Source of the DNA: Muribaculaceae bacterium
GTDB lineage: Bacteria; Bacteroidota; Bacteroidia; Bacteroidales; Muribaculaceae
NCBI GenBank assembly: GCA_017557665.1
Contig: JAFYYI010000084.1
Coordinates: 27,996-91,995, forward strand
DNA: 64,000 nucleotides
Reading direction: 5' to 3'
Numbering within the stretch: the stretch's first letter is position 1; every line of letters starts with the position of its first letter. The notes below the pieces were generated by a model. It was not told where the DNA came from, made no database searches, and was given only the letters and a program-made list of their open reading frames with translations. The position numbers and the translations under genes were made by a program. Positions 44,021-53,058 of the stretch are shown here, piece after piece.

Positions 44021-44842
44021 ATGGCAACAACCTTATCTCCCAACAAGAAACGCCCATTGTGGATATGGATTCTACTGTTTATCGCAGCATTCCTGCTGTC
44101 CACTATCGGCTACGGAATGGTGATTGCATGTTTCGAAGCATTCAGCGCATTTCTGCATCCCGTCTTCACCATTGTGGCAGCTGCCATCATCCTGGGCCTT
44201 TATGCTTTGTTTGTCAGATGGATGGAAGGGCATTGGCCCACCGACCTGAGCTTGCGCCGCCTCATTCCCCACACCCTGCTGGGCCTGTTAGTGGGCTTTC
44301 TCATGATGGCACTGGTGGTCAGCACTATCGTGGCGACAGGCTATGCCACAGTCGAGTGGAAAGGATTTTCAGGTGAGTCACAGTTCAACGTGTTCATGAT
44401 GTTCCTTGCCGTTGCCGTGGGCGAGGAGATGATCCTGCGTGGCGTGGTTTTCCGCTGGATTGACGAGCGGTGGAACACCGGGGTGGCGCTTTTGATATCG
44501 GCACTTTTCTTCGGCTGGATGCACATCAACAACGACAATGCCACCTGGTGGTCGTCGCTGGCCATCGCCATCGAGGCAGGTCTGCTGCTCGGCGCAGCCT
44601 ACAAGTGGTCGGGCACGTTGTGGGTTCCCATCGGCATCCATTGGGCATGGAACTACACCCAGGGCAACATATTCGGTCTTGCTGTCTCGGGCACCAATGC
44701 CGGCACCACGATGCTTAACACCACTGTGGGCGGCCCCGAAATCATCACCGGTGGCGCCTTCGGCCCCGAAGCCTCGATTATCTCGGTCATTCTGGGCTTC
44801 TTATACACCCTCATCTTCCTGGGTAACCGATATCGCCGCTAA
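44021..44842 (+). CDS. CPBP family intramembrane metalloprotease
   Basis: A 273-residue membrane protein of the CAAX-prenyl protease/bacteriocin-processing (CPBP, ABI) family. Eight or so hydrophobic helices are visible, with the active-site motifs EEMILRGVVF (the paired Glu), FFGWMHINNDN (His) and IGIHWAWNY (His). Members cut peptides within the membrane or support immunity to bacteriocins; here the substrate is unknown. The start at 44021 (MATTLSPNKK) follows a promoter element; the gene stands alone, divergent from the esterase. Confidence 0.9.
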   Translation: MATTLSPNKKRPLWIWILLFIAAFLLSTIGYGMVIACFEAFSAFLHPVFTIVAAAIILGLYALFVRWMEGHWPTDLSLRRLIPHTLLGLLVGFLMMALVVSTIVATGYATVEWKGFSGESQFNVFMMFLAVAVGEEMILRGVVFRWIDERWNTGVALLISALFFGWMHINNDNATWWSSLAIAIEAGLLLGAAYKWSGTLWVPIGIHWAWNYTQGNIFGLAVSGTNAGTTMLNTTVGGPEIITGGAFGPEASIISVILGFLYTLIFLGNRYRR

Positions 44843-44862
44843 TCATTATCGCATCAAGGAAA

Positions 44863-44897
44863 ATGGGCAGGCTTCACTCATGTGTTGCCTGCCCCAT
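44863..44897. terminator. Hairpin between convergent genes
   Basis: ATGGGCAGGC (44863-44872) pairs with GCCTGCCCCAT (44887-44897) with one bulge, between the CPBP gene and the convergent SUMF1 gene. Confidence 0.5.
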
Positions 44898-44923
44898 TAC
44901 GATGATTTTATGGGATGATTGCA

Positions 44924-46609
44924 CTACAAGGCGAGGCGCAACCCCAAGTCATTATACTTGTACGACGGACTGTATTTGGCACGAGCCGATACTCGGCACC
45001 ACCCGAACCAACAGGACCAGCAACCGCCACGCAGAATGCGGTTGTAGCCTGTGGCAGGGCCTGTCGGATTGTTCTGTGCCTGGTCACTGTAATCACCATA
45101 CCAGTCCTGGCACCATTCCCACACATTGCCTGACATGTCATAGAGATCCAATTCGTTAGGTAATCTGGTGCCTATCATGTGAGACGTTTCATCTGAATTA
45201 CCCTTCCACCACGCCACATCATTATAGCTGTTACTGCCAGCAAAACTATAGCTCTTGCTCTTGTTGCCGCCACGTGCAGCATATTCCCATTCGGCCTCGG
45301 TAGGCAGGCGGAAGTTCTTGCCTGTCATCTGGTTGAGTTTGGTGATAAACACTTGGCAGTCCTCCCATGACACATTCTCCACAGGGAGATCAATGCCCAC
45401 CATGAAATAGCTGGGGTTGTCATCCATTACTGCTGCCCAAAGTGCCTGGGTTACCTCAATCTCGCCGATGTAATAACTTGACAGCGTCACTTGATGTGCA
45501 GGCTTTTCATTATCTTCGGCATAAACGCCCTGCTCGGGGGTAGCACCCATGGTGAATGTGCCGCCCTCGACCTTGACCATACGGAACGGCACGCCGTTCA
45601 CGGTAAAGGTCTCTTTATCGTCCAGTGCGAGACGGAGACCGACATCATGGCGTGCATCAAAATTGACTGAATTTTGGCGAGATGTCACACGACTGTACCG
45701 AGCGGGGATAACCCAAGAGCCCCCACGGAAAACACGATACTTCGAGCCGGTACCAGGTCCTGTGGGATTGAATTGAGCATAGTCCCAGTAACCGCCATGA
45801 ATGTCATAACACCACTCATAGACGTTACCCGTCATGTCATAGAGGCCTAACTCGTTTGCCATTTTGGTAGCGACCACATGGGTACCATAACCGGGATTGC
45901 CATAACCCACACCATTGCATGCATTACCATCCCACCATGCGACTTTGTCGATGTCATTACTGCCTGAAAACTTGTAGCCCTTGCTCTTGTTGCCGCCTCT
46001 TGCGGCAAATTCCCATTCAGCTTCTGTCGGCAGACGGAATTTTCTTCCGGTCAATTGGTTGAGTTTGGTGATGAAGGTCTGGCAATCATCCCACGAGATA
46101 TGAGCGACCGGAAGATTCGGATCATCTTGTTCATTACTGGGATTGCTTCCCATCACCGCTACCCACAGCGCCTGAGTCACCTCGGTTTGACCGATGCTGT
46201 AACTCGATAAAGTAACCTGATGGGCTGGTTTCTCGTCTTCGTTTGCTTCTGGATCATCATCGGTAGCACCCATCATATAGACACCGCCCTCAACATTGAC
46301 CATCTTGAATGTCACGCCGTTCACGGTAAAGGTCTCGACAACGCCTGGGGGTGTCGGTGCGGAGCCACCCAAGATGATGCTGATGAGCGTGTTCACATCG
46401 GCGATATTGATCTCATTGTCATAGTTGACATCGGCTATCGGACTGCTGTCACCGTCCAAGATTATATCAATCAAGAGATTCACATCGGCGATATTGACTT
46501 CTCCGTCGTTGTTGACATCGCCACTCACATTAGTAGCGGCGGCATTCAGCGGCATGAGCCACGCCATCAGCGTGCAACATGCAATAGATAGTTGTAATAA
46601 TCTCTTCAT
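44924..46609 (-). CDS. Secreted dockerin-SUMF1-SUMF1 protein
   Basis: A 561-residue protein: a signal peptide, an N-terminal type I dockerin-like pair (GDVNNDGEVNIADVNLLIDIIL and DVNYDNEINIADVNTLISIIL, about 30-82), then two SUMF1/FGE-sulfatase domains of about 230 residues that are similar to each other. Each has MVxVEGGxxxMGAT, KPAHQVTLSSYxIGxxEVTQALW, FRLPTEAEWExAARGG and a Gly-Asn-Val-Trp/Tyr-Glu-Trp-Cys block. The Cys residues expected at the formylglycine-generating site are absent in the first domain (RGGSW...YSRV) and only partly present in the second (RGGCWSCWFGWCRV). They may act as binding rather than enzymatic modules. The C10 peptidase gene nearby also has a dockerin. Start 46609 (MKRLLQ) or 46615. 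Confidence 0.87.
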   Translation of the reverse strand: MKRLLQLSIACCTLMAWLMPLNAAATNVSGDVNNDGEVNIADVNLLIDIILDGDSSPIADVNYDNEINIADVNTLISIILGGSAPTPPGVVETFTVNGVTFKMVNVEGGVYMMGATDDDPEANEDEKPAHQVTLSSYSIGQTEVTQALWVAVMGSNPSNEQDDPNLPVAHISWDDCQTFITKLNQLTGRKFRLPTEAEWEFAARGGNKSKGYKFSGSNDIDKVAWWDGNACNGVGYGNPGYGTHVVATKMANELGLYDMTGNVYEWCYDIHGGYWDYAQFNPTGPGTGSKYRVFRGGSWVIPARYSRVTSRQNSVNFDARHDVGLRLALDDKETFTVNGVPFRMVKVEGGTFTMGATPEQGVYAEDNEKPAHQVTLSSYYIGEIEVTQALWAAVMDDNPSYFMVGIDLPVENVSWEDCQVFITKLNQMTGKNFRLPTEAEWEYAARGGNKSKSYSFAGSNSYNDVAWWKGNSDETSHMIGTRLPNELDLYDMSGNVWEWCQDWYGDYSDQAQNNPTGPATGYNRILRGGCWSCWFGWCRVSARAKYSPSYKYNDLGLRLAL

Positions 46610-46641
46610 AGTCATTCAGTATTATCTGGTTTATTTATTCG

Positions 46642-46649
46642 CAAAGATA
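46642..46649 (-). promoter_or_regulatory. Promoter -7 element for the dockerin-SUMF1 gene
   Basis: TATCTTTG on the minus strand, 32 bases before the start. Confidence 0.55.
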
Positions 46650-46741
46650 CGTATTTTTAACTAAAAAACGTGTCTTCTTGTGGAAAAATCTTCATGCCGA
46701 AAAATATTGGGAAAAGTTTTTCTATTGCGAGCTTCTTGCAT

Positions 46742-46749
46742 TATCTTTG
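46742..46749 (+). promoter_or_regulatory. Promoter -7 element for the 266-residue lipoprotein gene
   Basis: TATCTTTG at 46742-46749, 43 bases before the start. The -33 is weak. Confidence 0.55.
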
Positions 46750-46792
46750 CCACGTTTAAAAAACAGCAATATCAATAAACGGAAAATTGACA

Positions 46793-47593
46793 ATGAAACA
46801 GATGAAGCAATGGTTGATGGTTGCCGCTGTGGTTGCACTGTGCGGCACGATGACGGGCTGCAAGGGCAATGCCCAGCGCCCCGTGAATGGAACAATGGAA
46901 GAGGCTGTCGCGCCCGGAGAAGCGCCCAAAGCAGTGGTGGACCTGATGAAGCACGTCAACCTTGACGACCGCTACGAGACACTGATAGAGGACAAGACCA
47001 CAGGTGTGGCCGTCTATAGCTTACTCAACTGCGGTGACACGGTGTCGAGCGAGGGTTACGGCATGGTTGTGGCCAAGGGCGACGTGAAGACCGCGCTGCC
47101 CCAGTTGCGCCATGGCCGCATGCCGCGGGCTCGCTATGATGCCGCCACGGGTGACTTGTGGATCCTGGGCAGCGACACCGAGGGCACCGGCGTGAATGTC
47201 GAGCGTCCCTACCTGCTGCGCTTTGGCGACGACGGCTATGCCAGCATCGTGAACTCTATTGACCCCTACCAGATGCAGGAAGCCATGCGCAAAGTGCTCA
47301 CCTATAGCATCAAGGATCAGGAAATCACCTTCTACTGCGAAGGGAAGGAAATCGCTAAGGCGACCAACACGATGGAAGACATGGGTGGATTCATGGACGA
47401 CGCCATCTACATCGGCGAGCAGATCTATTACAGCATTGAGGGTCCGCTTACGGTCCACGTCACCCCTGGCATGAATTTCGTCGTGGGCAAGGTGCTGCAA
47501 TACGAAGGCATGCCCACCATCAGCGCTACTGTCACACTGGATGAGAAAGGCAACATCACGTTGAGCAACTTCGAGGCCGTGAAAGAGCCTTAA
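46793..47593 (+). CDS. Hypothetical lipoprotein
   Basis: A 266-residue predicted lipoprotein with signal MKQMKQWLMVAAVVALCG and the lipobox-like MTGC (Cys near residue 23). The body has strand-rich segments (VAVYSLLNCGD, GDLWILGSDTEGTG, ERPYLLRFGDDGYASIV, ISATVTLDEKGNITLSNFE) without a recognised catalytic motif. I do not know the family. The ATG at 46793 is chosen over a TTG at 46787 because the signal peptide starts there. It has its own promoter and a strong terminator. Confidence 0.75.
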   Translation: MKQMKQWLMVAAVVALCGTMTGCKGNAQRPVNGTMEEAVAPGEAPKAVVDLMKHVNLDDRYETLIEDKTTGVAVYSLLNCGDTVSSEGYGMVVAKGDVKTALPQLRHGRMPRARYDAATGDLWILGSDTEGTGVNVERPYLLRFGDDGYASIVNSIDPYQMQEAMRKVLTYSIKDQEITFYCEGKEIAKATNTMEDMGGFMDDAIYIGEQIYYSIEGPLTVHVTPGMNFVVGKVLQYEGMPTISATVTLDEKGNITLSNFEAVKEP

Positions 47594-47702
47594 ACAGGGG
47601 GAGCGCCCACTCGATAGCAAGTGGCGAGTAGCTATTGTCTTTCAACAGGCAATCTTGACAAAATGATGATAGCGTAAATCATCCTTAATCAGTAACTTCT
47701 AC

Positions 47703-47749
47703 ATCGAGGCGATGACACACTGCAGAACATCGCCTCGATAACTTTTTTT
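47703..47749 (+). terminator. Rho-independent terminator
   Basis: ATCGAGGCGATG (47703-47714) pairs with CATCGCCTCGAT (47728-47739), then TTTTTTT. It ends the lipoprotein transcript. Confidence 0.9.
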
Positions 47750-47772
47750 AGTAGTAAAAACTTAGGTTTTTA

Positions 47773-47805
47773 TTTGTAACTATCATACTGCAGTTGTTAT
47801 CTTTG
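47773..47805 (+). promoter_or_regulatory. Promoter of the C10 protease gene
   Basis: TTTG at 47773-47776, 21 bases, TATCTTTG at 47798-47805, with a leader of about 40 bases before 47851. Confidence 0.65.
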
Positions 47806-47850
47806 CCAGACATAACTAATTCAATATTAACACCATCAAACCTCTCAACT

Positions 47851-49191
47851 ATGTCTACACATTTTTCACGACAACTCACAGTTCTGATGGCTGTGCTCCT
47901 GTTGAGCGCGCCTGCATGGAGCGCACCGCGCGACAAGCAAGTCATGTTGCAAACGGCAAGGCAAGCCTTGATGACAATGACCACCGGCGGTCATCGTTTC
48001 AATGCTTCCTCTCCCCTTGTCGAGTCCCGGGTAACCGATGCCTACACCCTCTATCAAACACACCAAGGTGACTTTGTCATGATAGCGACCGATGACCGTC
48101 TGCCGGCGGTCCTGGCTGTGGGCAATGGCCGGGCATCGGTGACCCCACAGGCCAATCCAGGCTTCGAGTGGTACTGCCAGAGCATCGAGGAAGTGTCACG
48201 CATCCTCACCGGCAGAGGTATGACCCTCACGACCACCCTTCCCGACCCGGCCAAATATCCCGCCAAAGTCGATGCCCTCATCACGTCGCAATGGGGGCAG
48301 GACGCGCCCTACAGTTACTGGTGCCCAACCGGCTATGGCGAAATCTGTGACGACTACACGCCCGATGTGGTGCATTGCTGTGTGGGATGTGTGGCCACAG
48401 CCCTGGCTCAGATCGTGCGCTATCACCGCTTTCCCGACCATGCCGCCGGGACAGCCAATTTCATGATCGGTAACCAGAATGCCAGCACCAGCTTTGACGC
48501 GACCTTTGACTGGGACAATATGCTGGACAGCTACCCCGAGGGCCAATACACCGAGGCTCAAGGGCGTGCCGTAGCGTTGCTGTCCTATGTCTGCGGACTG
48601 ATCAGCGGGATGACCTATGCCACCAACGAGTCGGGGTCAAGCAACCATTCCGGCCTGGCGGGTGCGCAGAACTACTTCGGCTACAGCAAGGATGCCGCCA
48701 TAGTCGTGCGCAGCGACTATAGCGAGCCCGAATGGATGGATATGGTCTATAACGAGTTGAGTCATCAGCGCCCCTTGTATTATCAGGGTGTCTATTTGAA
48801 ATTCGATCCGTCTGTGGGTCTGATGGCAGCCGGTCACTCATTCATTATTGACGGCTATAACGAGGAGGGACTGGTTCACGTCAATTGGGGATGGTACGGC
48901 AACTACGATGGCTACTTTGACATCGCCTTGCTGGACGTGCGCGGTATGCAATTTAACAGCTATCAAGACATGGTCATCAATTTTGAGCCCGACCCCAGTC
49001 TTGTGGTCATCACAGGCGATGTCAACAATGACGGCCAGTTCAACATCGTTGATGTGACTCTTGTCATTAACTATCTGATAAACAATGATGCGTCACAACT
49101 CAATCTGGACAAGGCCGATGTCAACAGTGACGGCATCGTCAACATCTCAGATGTGGTGAAACTCATCGACAATCTGCTCTACCAGCAGTGA
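47851..49191 (+). CDS. C10 family cysteine protease with C-terminal dockerin
   Basis: A 446-residue secreted protease of family C10 (streptopain/SpeB type). After the signal peptide (about 1-25, ends WSA) there is a short N-terminal region. The nucleophile Cys is in CCVGCVATALAQ (about residue 180), the catalytic His in MAAGHSFIIDGYN and the stabilising Trp in HVNWGWYG. The C terminus has a type I dockerin-like pair, GDVNNDGQFNIVDVTLVINYL and DVNSDGIVNISDVVKLIDNLL. A start at 47794 is rejected because it overlaps the promoter; the ATG at 47851 starts a normal signal peptide. It may degrade host or dietary proteins; calcium-binding loops suggest docking or stability (inference). It converges on the Na/Pi gene with a shared terminator. 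Confidence 0.93.
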   Translation: MSTHFSRQLTVLMAVLLLSAPAWSAPRDKQVMLQTARQALMTMTTGGHRFNASSPLVESRVTDAYTLYQTHQGDFVMIATDDRLPAVLAVGNGRASVTPQANPGFEWYCQSIEEVSRILTGRGMTLTTTLPDPAKYPAKVDALITSQWGQDAPYSYWCPTGYGEICDDYTPDVVHCCVGCVATALAQIVRYHRFPDHAAGTANFMIGNQNASTSFDATFDWDNMLDSYPEGQYTEAQGRAVALLSYVCGLISGMTYATNESGSSNHSGLAGAQNYFGYSKDAAIVVRSDYSEPEWMDMVYNELSHQRPLYYQGVYLKFDPSVGLMAAGHSFIIDGYNEEGLVHVNWGWYGNYDGYFDIALLDVRGMQFNSYQDMVINFEPDPSLVVITGDVNNDGQFNIVDVTLVINYLINNDASQLNLDKADVNSDGIVNISDVVKLIDNLLYQQ

Positions 49192-49211
49192 TTGAGTAGC
49201 CCTGGCATGTG

Positions 49212-49253
49212 AAAAAAGTCATCAATGGACGCTGTTCCATTGATGACTTTTTT
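49212..49253. terminator. Bidirectional terminator
   Basis: An 18-base arm AAAAAAGTCATCAATGGA (49212-49229) pairs with TCCATTGATGACTTTTTT (49236-49253). It serves the C10 gene on the plus strand and the Na/Pi gene on the minus. Confidence 0.92.
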
Positions 49254-49272
49254 GTGTCTGTACAAGAGGGCA

Positions 49273-51099
49273 CTAAATGACAGGCTTGGCGGTCTTCTCG
49301 GGATTCAACTCGCCGATGTCCAGCGGGTTGCTCGGTGACGCGTTGCTGCGCATGATATCCTCCACGCTGTCGATGACGTTGACGATGAAGTCGCCCAGCT
49401 TCTCGGTCTCGCACACGATGTCCATGTAGAAGATACCGGCCTTGTAGGGATACTTGTGCTGGTTGACGTTCTCGATGTTCTCGGTGCGGCACGCGTTGCG
49501 GAAGTTGTTGATTTCACGCTCCTTGTTGTAGTTGCGCATCAAATCCTCGGGAGTGACGTTGTCGATGTCGATGAGCACGGTGAGCATGTTGGTCATCGCC
49601 TCGCTCACCAGCTTGAGCATCTCGTCGATGTTCTTGTAGTTGTACTCATTGAAGTGGGCGTCGGCCTCTTCTTTACGCACCAGTGCCTTGGCGATGTTGT
49701 TGCTGCTGTCGGCGATACTCTCCAATTCGCTGATGATGCTCAGCAAGCCCGACACGCGTTTCTTGGCCGTGCTACTGAGCTTACCGTCGAGCACCTTATT
49801 CAGGTAACTGCCGATTTCAAACTCCATGCGGTCGCTGATGTCCTCATATTTCTCGATGCGCGAGAGCAACTTGTTGAACTCGGGCGTGCCGGTCTTGGTA
49901 TGCACCAGTTCCTTGACCATTCCCAGCATGCGCTCCACGCGCTCGGCAAACACGACAATCTCGCGCTCGGCCTGAGCGATATTCAACTCGCTGGCACTCA
50001 TGAGACCACCCTGGATATACTTCAGCTGGAACTCCTCTTCCTGCTTCTTGCTCTTGATCAGCCAATTGAGCAGTTTCACATAGAGCTTGGTGAACCATAT
50101 CATAATCAATAGGTTGCAGAACTTGAAGATGGTGTGGAACATCGTCATGCCGATAGACATTGCCACCTGCTCTTGCATCAAGGAGCCATCATCGACGCTG
50201 GCACCGGCTTTCACACTGTTATAGAGAGCCAGCGGGTCGCCCAAGTGGAACAAATCCTTGACCACCCAAGTCACCATCGACACAAACGGAGAGAAAATAA
50301 TCAGCACCCAGACAGCGCCGAACAGGTTGAACAACGCATGACCCAATGCAGCCTTCTTGGCTTCGGCATTACCGCCCAACGACGCCAGCAGCGGCGTGAT
50401 ACTGGTACCGATGCTCGCACCGAGCACCATGGCACAGGCGATATCAAACGAGATCCAACCCTTGGAGGCCATAATCAACACGATGGCAAAGGTCGCCGCA
50501 CTCGACTGGATGACCATGGTCACGATCCAACCCACCAGGGTGAAGAACAGGATTGACAAGAAACCCATCGATGTGTACTGCTGCAGCGAGGCGAAGACCT
50601 CGGGCGACTTGGACAAGTCAGGCACATTGGCGCTGATAGCGTCCAGACCCATGAACAAGAACACGAAACCGATGAGTAACTCACCTATGTTCTTGTAGTT
50701 GCTGCGTTTCATGAACAGCATCGGGACGGCAAAGGCCAGCAAGGGCAACAGGAATGCCGACAACTTGACCTTGAAGCCGAAGATGGCGATAATCCACTCG
50801 GTGAACGTGGTACCCAGCGCGGCACCAAAGCTCACCGCCAGCGACTGTTCCAGCGGCATCAAGCCGGCATTGACAAAGCTGACCACCATCGACACCGATG
50901 CCGACGAGCTCTGAATCAAAGCGGTGATGATAACACCGGTAACAATAGCAAGGAAACGGTTCTTGGTCATCCATGCAAGGATGGAACGCAGGCGTTTACC
51001 GGCGGTTTTCTGCAAGCCTTCACTCATGATCTTCATTCCGTAGAGGAACAGACACACTGAGCCTAATAAAGCCAACAAATCAATTAAGGAGTAGTCCAT
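49273..51099 (-). CDS. Na/Pi cotransporter family protein with PhoU-like tail
   Basis: A 608-residue inner membrane protein of the NptA/YjbB family. The two inverted membrane halves carry the sodium/phosphate signatures ALIQSSSASVSM (near residue 60) and VIQSSAATFAI (near 200), with GAALGTTFTEW and GASIGTSITPLL. The C-terminal ~230 residues are helical, PhoU-like (ADAHFNEYNYKNIDEMLK). It probably moves phosphate, in some relatives outward. A minus-strand TAATTTTG lies at 51148-51141, about 40 bases before the start. Confidence 0.93.
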   Translation of the reverse strand: MDYSLIDLLALLGSVCLFLYGMKIMSEGLQKTAGKRLRSILAWMTKNRFLAIVTGVIITALIQSSSASVSMVVSFVNAGLMPLEQSLAVSFGAALGTTFTEWIIAIFGFKVKLSAFLLPLLAFAVPMLFMKRSNYKNIGELLIGFVFLFMGLDAISANVPDLSKSPEVFASLQQYTSMGFLSILFFTLVGWIVTMVIQSSAATFAIVLIMASKGWISFDIACAMVLGASIGTSITPLLASLGGNAEAKKAALGHALFNLFGAVWVLIIFSPFVSMVTWVVKDLFHLGDPLALYNSVKAGASVDDGSLMQEQVAMSIGMTMFHTIFKFCNLLIMIWFTKLYVKLLNWLIKSKKQEEEFQLKYIQGGLMSASELNIAQAEREIVVFAERVERMLGMVKELVHTKTGTPEFNKLLSRIEKYEDISDRMEFEIGSYLNKVLDGKLSSTAKKRVSGLLSIISELESIADSSNNIAKALVRKEEADAHFNEYNYKNIDEMLKLVSEAMTNMLTVLIDIDNVTPEDLMRNYNKEREINNFRNACRTENIENVNQHKYPYKAGIFYMDIVCETEKLGDFIVNVIDSVEDIMRSNASPSNPLDIGELNPEKTAKPVI

Positions 51100-51140
51100 T
51101 GAACATCAGGTGTTTGAGTTATTACTGACTTATTTTGTCA

Positions 51141-51148
51141 CAAAATTA
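51141..51148 (-). promoter_or_regulatory. Promoter -7 element for the Na/Pi gene
   Basis: TAATTTTG on the minus strand, 42 bases before the start. Confidence 0.45.
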
Positions 51149-51327
51149 TAATTATTTTTCCAATTTTCACAGTATCGACAGTTTTTTTTGAAACTTTATA
51201 GCCTTTTCTTGATTAATCAGTGATAATTGAAACATGAATAAAAACATCGGATGGCAAAAACTATAAAACGCACCGAAAACCGCCAATTATTTCCTGTTTT
51301 AACAATGGCTAATTCAGATATTTTGAG

Positions 51328-51335
51328 TAATTTTG
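51328..51335 (+). promoter_or_regulatory. Promoter -7 element for the second beta-helix gene
   Basis: TAATTTTG at 51328-51335, 50 bases before the start; no clear -33 box. Confidence 0.5.
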
Positions 51336-51384
51336 CACCCTGTAAAACATAAACTGTATTATTCATCTGTAAAACTAAGACAAC

Positions 51385-52764
51385 ATGAAGAAAATCTACG
51401 CATTCCTGCTCATGGCAGCTGTGGCAGCTGGAGCAATGGCCGACGACTTTGTGAGCGACGGCACCGGCAACGTCTACACCTTTAACGCCCTCAGCCAGAT
51501 CGAGGGCACTGGCGTGACCTTGCAAGATGACGGTTCCTACCTCGTGAGTGCCGACTTCACCATCGCCGAGGGCGACGTGCTGCAACTCGAGAACAACGAC
51601 GTTATCAAGATGGCCAACAACGTCAAAATCACCATCGACGGTGACGCTAACTTCGCACCCGCCGACACCGCTCTCATCACCCGTGACGCCGAGGGTTCCA
51701 ACCCCAAGGGTTTCTGGATGCTGAGCGATAACGGCAACGCCGAGTTGAAGAACGTGACCTTTGAGTATGTGGGCATCGCTTTTGGTGGCGAGAACAGCAG
51801 CCTGCACGCCGACAACTGTACCTTCACCCTCTACAACGGTAAGTTGTCCAGCTCGGGCACCATCTCGTTCAATGCCTCATGCGACGGCAACATCATTGAG
51901 AACTGCTACTTTATCGAGAACACCCTCAATGCCATCGGTAATGGTGCCACCAACCCCGTGGGCATCATCATCCGCAACAATGTCTTCTGGCACAATGTTA
52001 CCGCCAACCGCAACAAGCCCCAGATCAACATGACCGTGGGTGGCCCCTACGATGTATTCATCACCAACAACCAGGTGATTGGTGGCCAGTTCACCATGTC
52101 GGGTGGTATCGGCTTGAGCAACATGATGGGCCTGGCCCACAGCGGCACCAACCTCATCGAGAACAACTACATCGTTGACAACCGCTATGGCATCACCACC
52201 ATCGGCAGTGTGGACGCTATCATCACCAACAACACGATGATTGACAACTGCCACGATCCCAATCCCAACAACGGCGGCAGCTGCGTCAGCATCTATGACA
52301 GCAGCAGCAGTGCCAACATCTACATGGAAGGCAACTGGATGGAAGGCGGTCTGTGGGGTATCACCGTGCCCACCGGCGCTCCTAACATCAACCTGGGTAA
52401 GATTGATGATCCCGAGGCTGCAGACTACAACCCCGGCAACAACACCTTCGTTAACAACGGCAACAACGGCGAGCTCTATGACCTGTTCAACAACGGCACC
52501 GCTACCATCTGGGCACAGGGCAACACCTGGAACGTTATCGTTCAAGACGAGGAGAGTATCGAGGGAGTCATCTACCACCAGGCAGACGACCCCAGCAAGG
52601 GTCTGGTCATCTTCATGCCTCCCCATCAGAACAACACCGCTGTTGAGGAAATCGAGGCAGCTCAGGAGAACGACGGTCTCTATTACAACCTGATGGGTAT
52701 CCCCACCAGCAATCCTGCCAACGGCATCTTCATCCACAACGGCAAGAAGATTCTCGTGAAGTAA
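51385..52764 (+). CDS. Secreted right-handed beta-helix protein with sorting-like tail
   Basis: A 459-residue protein with a signal peptide (ends GAMA). The region from about 60 to 370 is a parallel beta-helix of repeated short strands with Asn ladders (IIENCYFIENTLNAIGNG, IIIRNNVFWHNVTANRN, VFITNNQVIGGQF, IIENNY-type turns), as in pectate-lyase-like proteins. The last ~30 residues (YYNLMGIPTSNPANGIFIHNGKKILVK broken into NLMGIPTSNP and GIFIHNGKKILVK) resemble the short C-terminal signals of Bacteroidales secreted proteins. No catalytic triad or Asp cluster is clear. A structural or binding role in surface glycan contact is possible. It has its own promoter and terminator. Confidence 0.82.
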   Translation: MKKIYAFLLMAAVAAGAMADDFVSDGTGNVYTFNALSQIEGTGVTLQDDGSYLVSADFTIAEGDVLQLENNDVIKMANNVKITIDGDANFAPADTALITRDAEGSNPKGFWMLSDNGNAELKNVTFEYVGIAFGGENSSLHADNCTFTLYNGKLSSSGTISFNASCDGNIIENCYFIENTLNAIGNGATNPVGIIIRNNVFWHNVTANRNKPQINMTVGGPYDVFITNNQVIGGQFTMSGGIGLSNMMGLAHSGTNLIENNYIVDNRYGITTIGSVDAIITNNTMIDNCHDPNPNNGGSCVSIYDSSSSANIYMEGNWMEGGLWGITVPTGAPNINLGKIDDPEAADYNPGNNTFVNNGNNGELYDLFNNGTATIWAQGNTWNVIVQDEESIEGVIYHQADDPSKGLVIFMPPHQNNTAVEEIEAAQENDGLYYNLMGIPTSNPANGIFIHNGKKILVK

Positions 52765-52848
52765 TTCCTCACGATAACTTTATTAAGGGGAAAAACTATA
52801 AATACAACAAGTACAAGGCCATCCGGCCTGTAACAAGTATTTAAAGGC

Positions 52849-52902
52849 AACCGGGACAACGGCAACAACTTTTTACGGGTTGTTGGAGTTGTCCCGGTTT
52901 TA
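52849..52902 (+). terminator. Long terminator after the beta-helix gene
   Basis: AACCGGGACAAC (52849-52860) pairs with GTTGTCCCGGTT (52888-52899), with an inner CAACAAC/GTTGTTG pair, then TTTAC. Confidence 0.75.
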
Positions 52903-52973
52903 CTATTACATGATTTCTTCATCAAAAATCCATAAGATTCGCCATGGGGCTCCAATAACACCCGGAGCGGCTT

Positions 52974-52995
52974 GAGACGCAAGATTTTGCGTCTC
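52974..52995. repeat. REP-like palindrome overlapping the metG promoter
   Basis: GAGACGCAA (52974-52982) pairs with TTGCGTCTC (52987-52995) around GATT, followed by TACATTTTTTTT. Palindromes of the GAGACGC...GCGTCTC type recur in many bacterial genomes; this copy holds the -33 TTTG of the metG promoter in its right arm. Confidence 0.7.
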
Positions 52996-53016
52996 TACAT
53001 TTTTTTTGTACCTTTG
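52986..53016 (+). promoter_or_regulatory. Promoter of metG
   Basis: TTTG at 52986-52989, exactly 19 bases, TACCTTTG at 53009-53016: a full match. The start is 43 bases further. Confidence 0.8.
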
Positions 53017-53058
53017 CACCCCAAATAGGAAACAAACTACAAAACAACGATATATATT

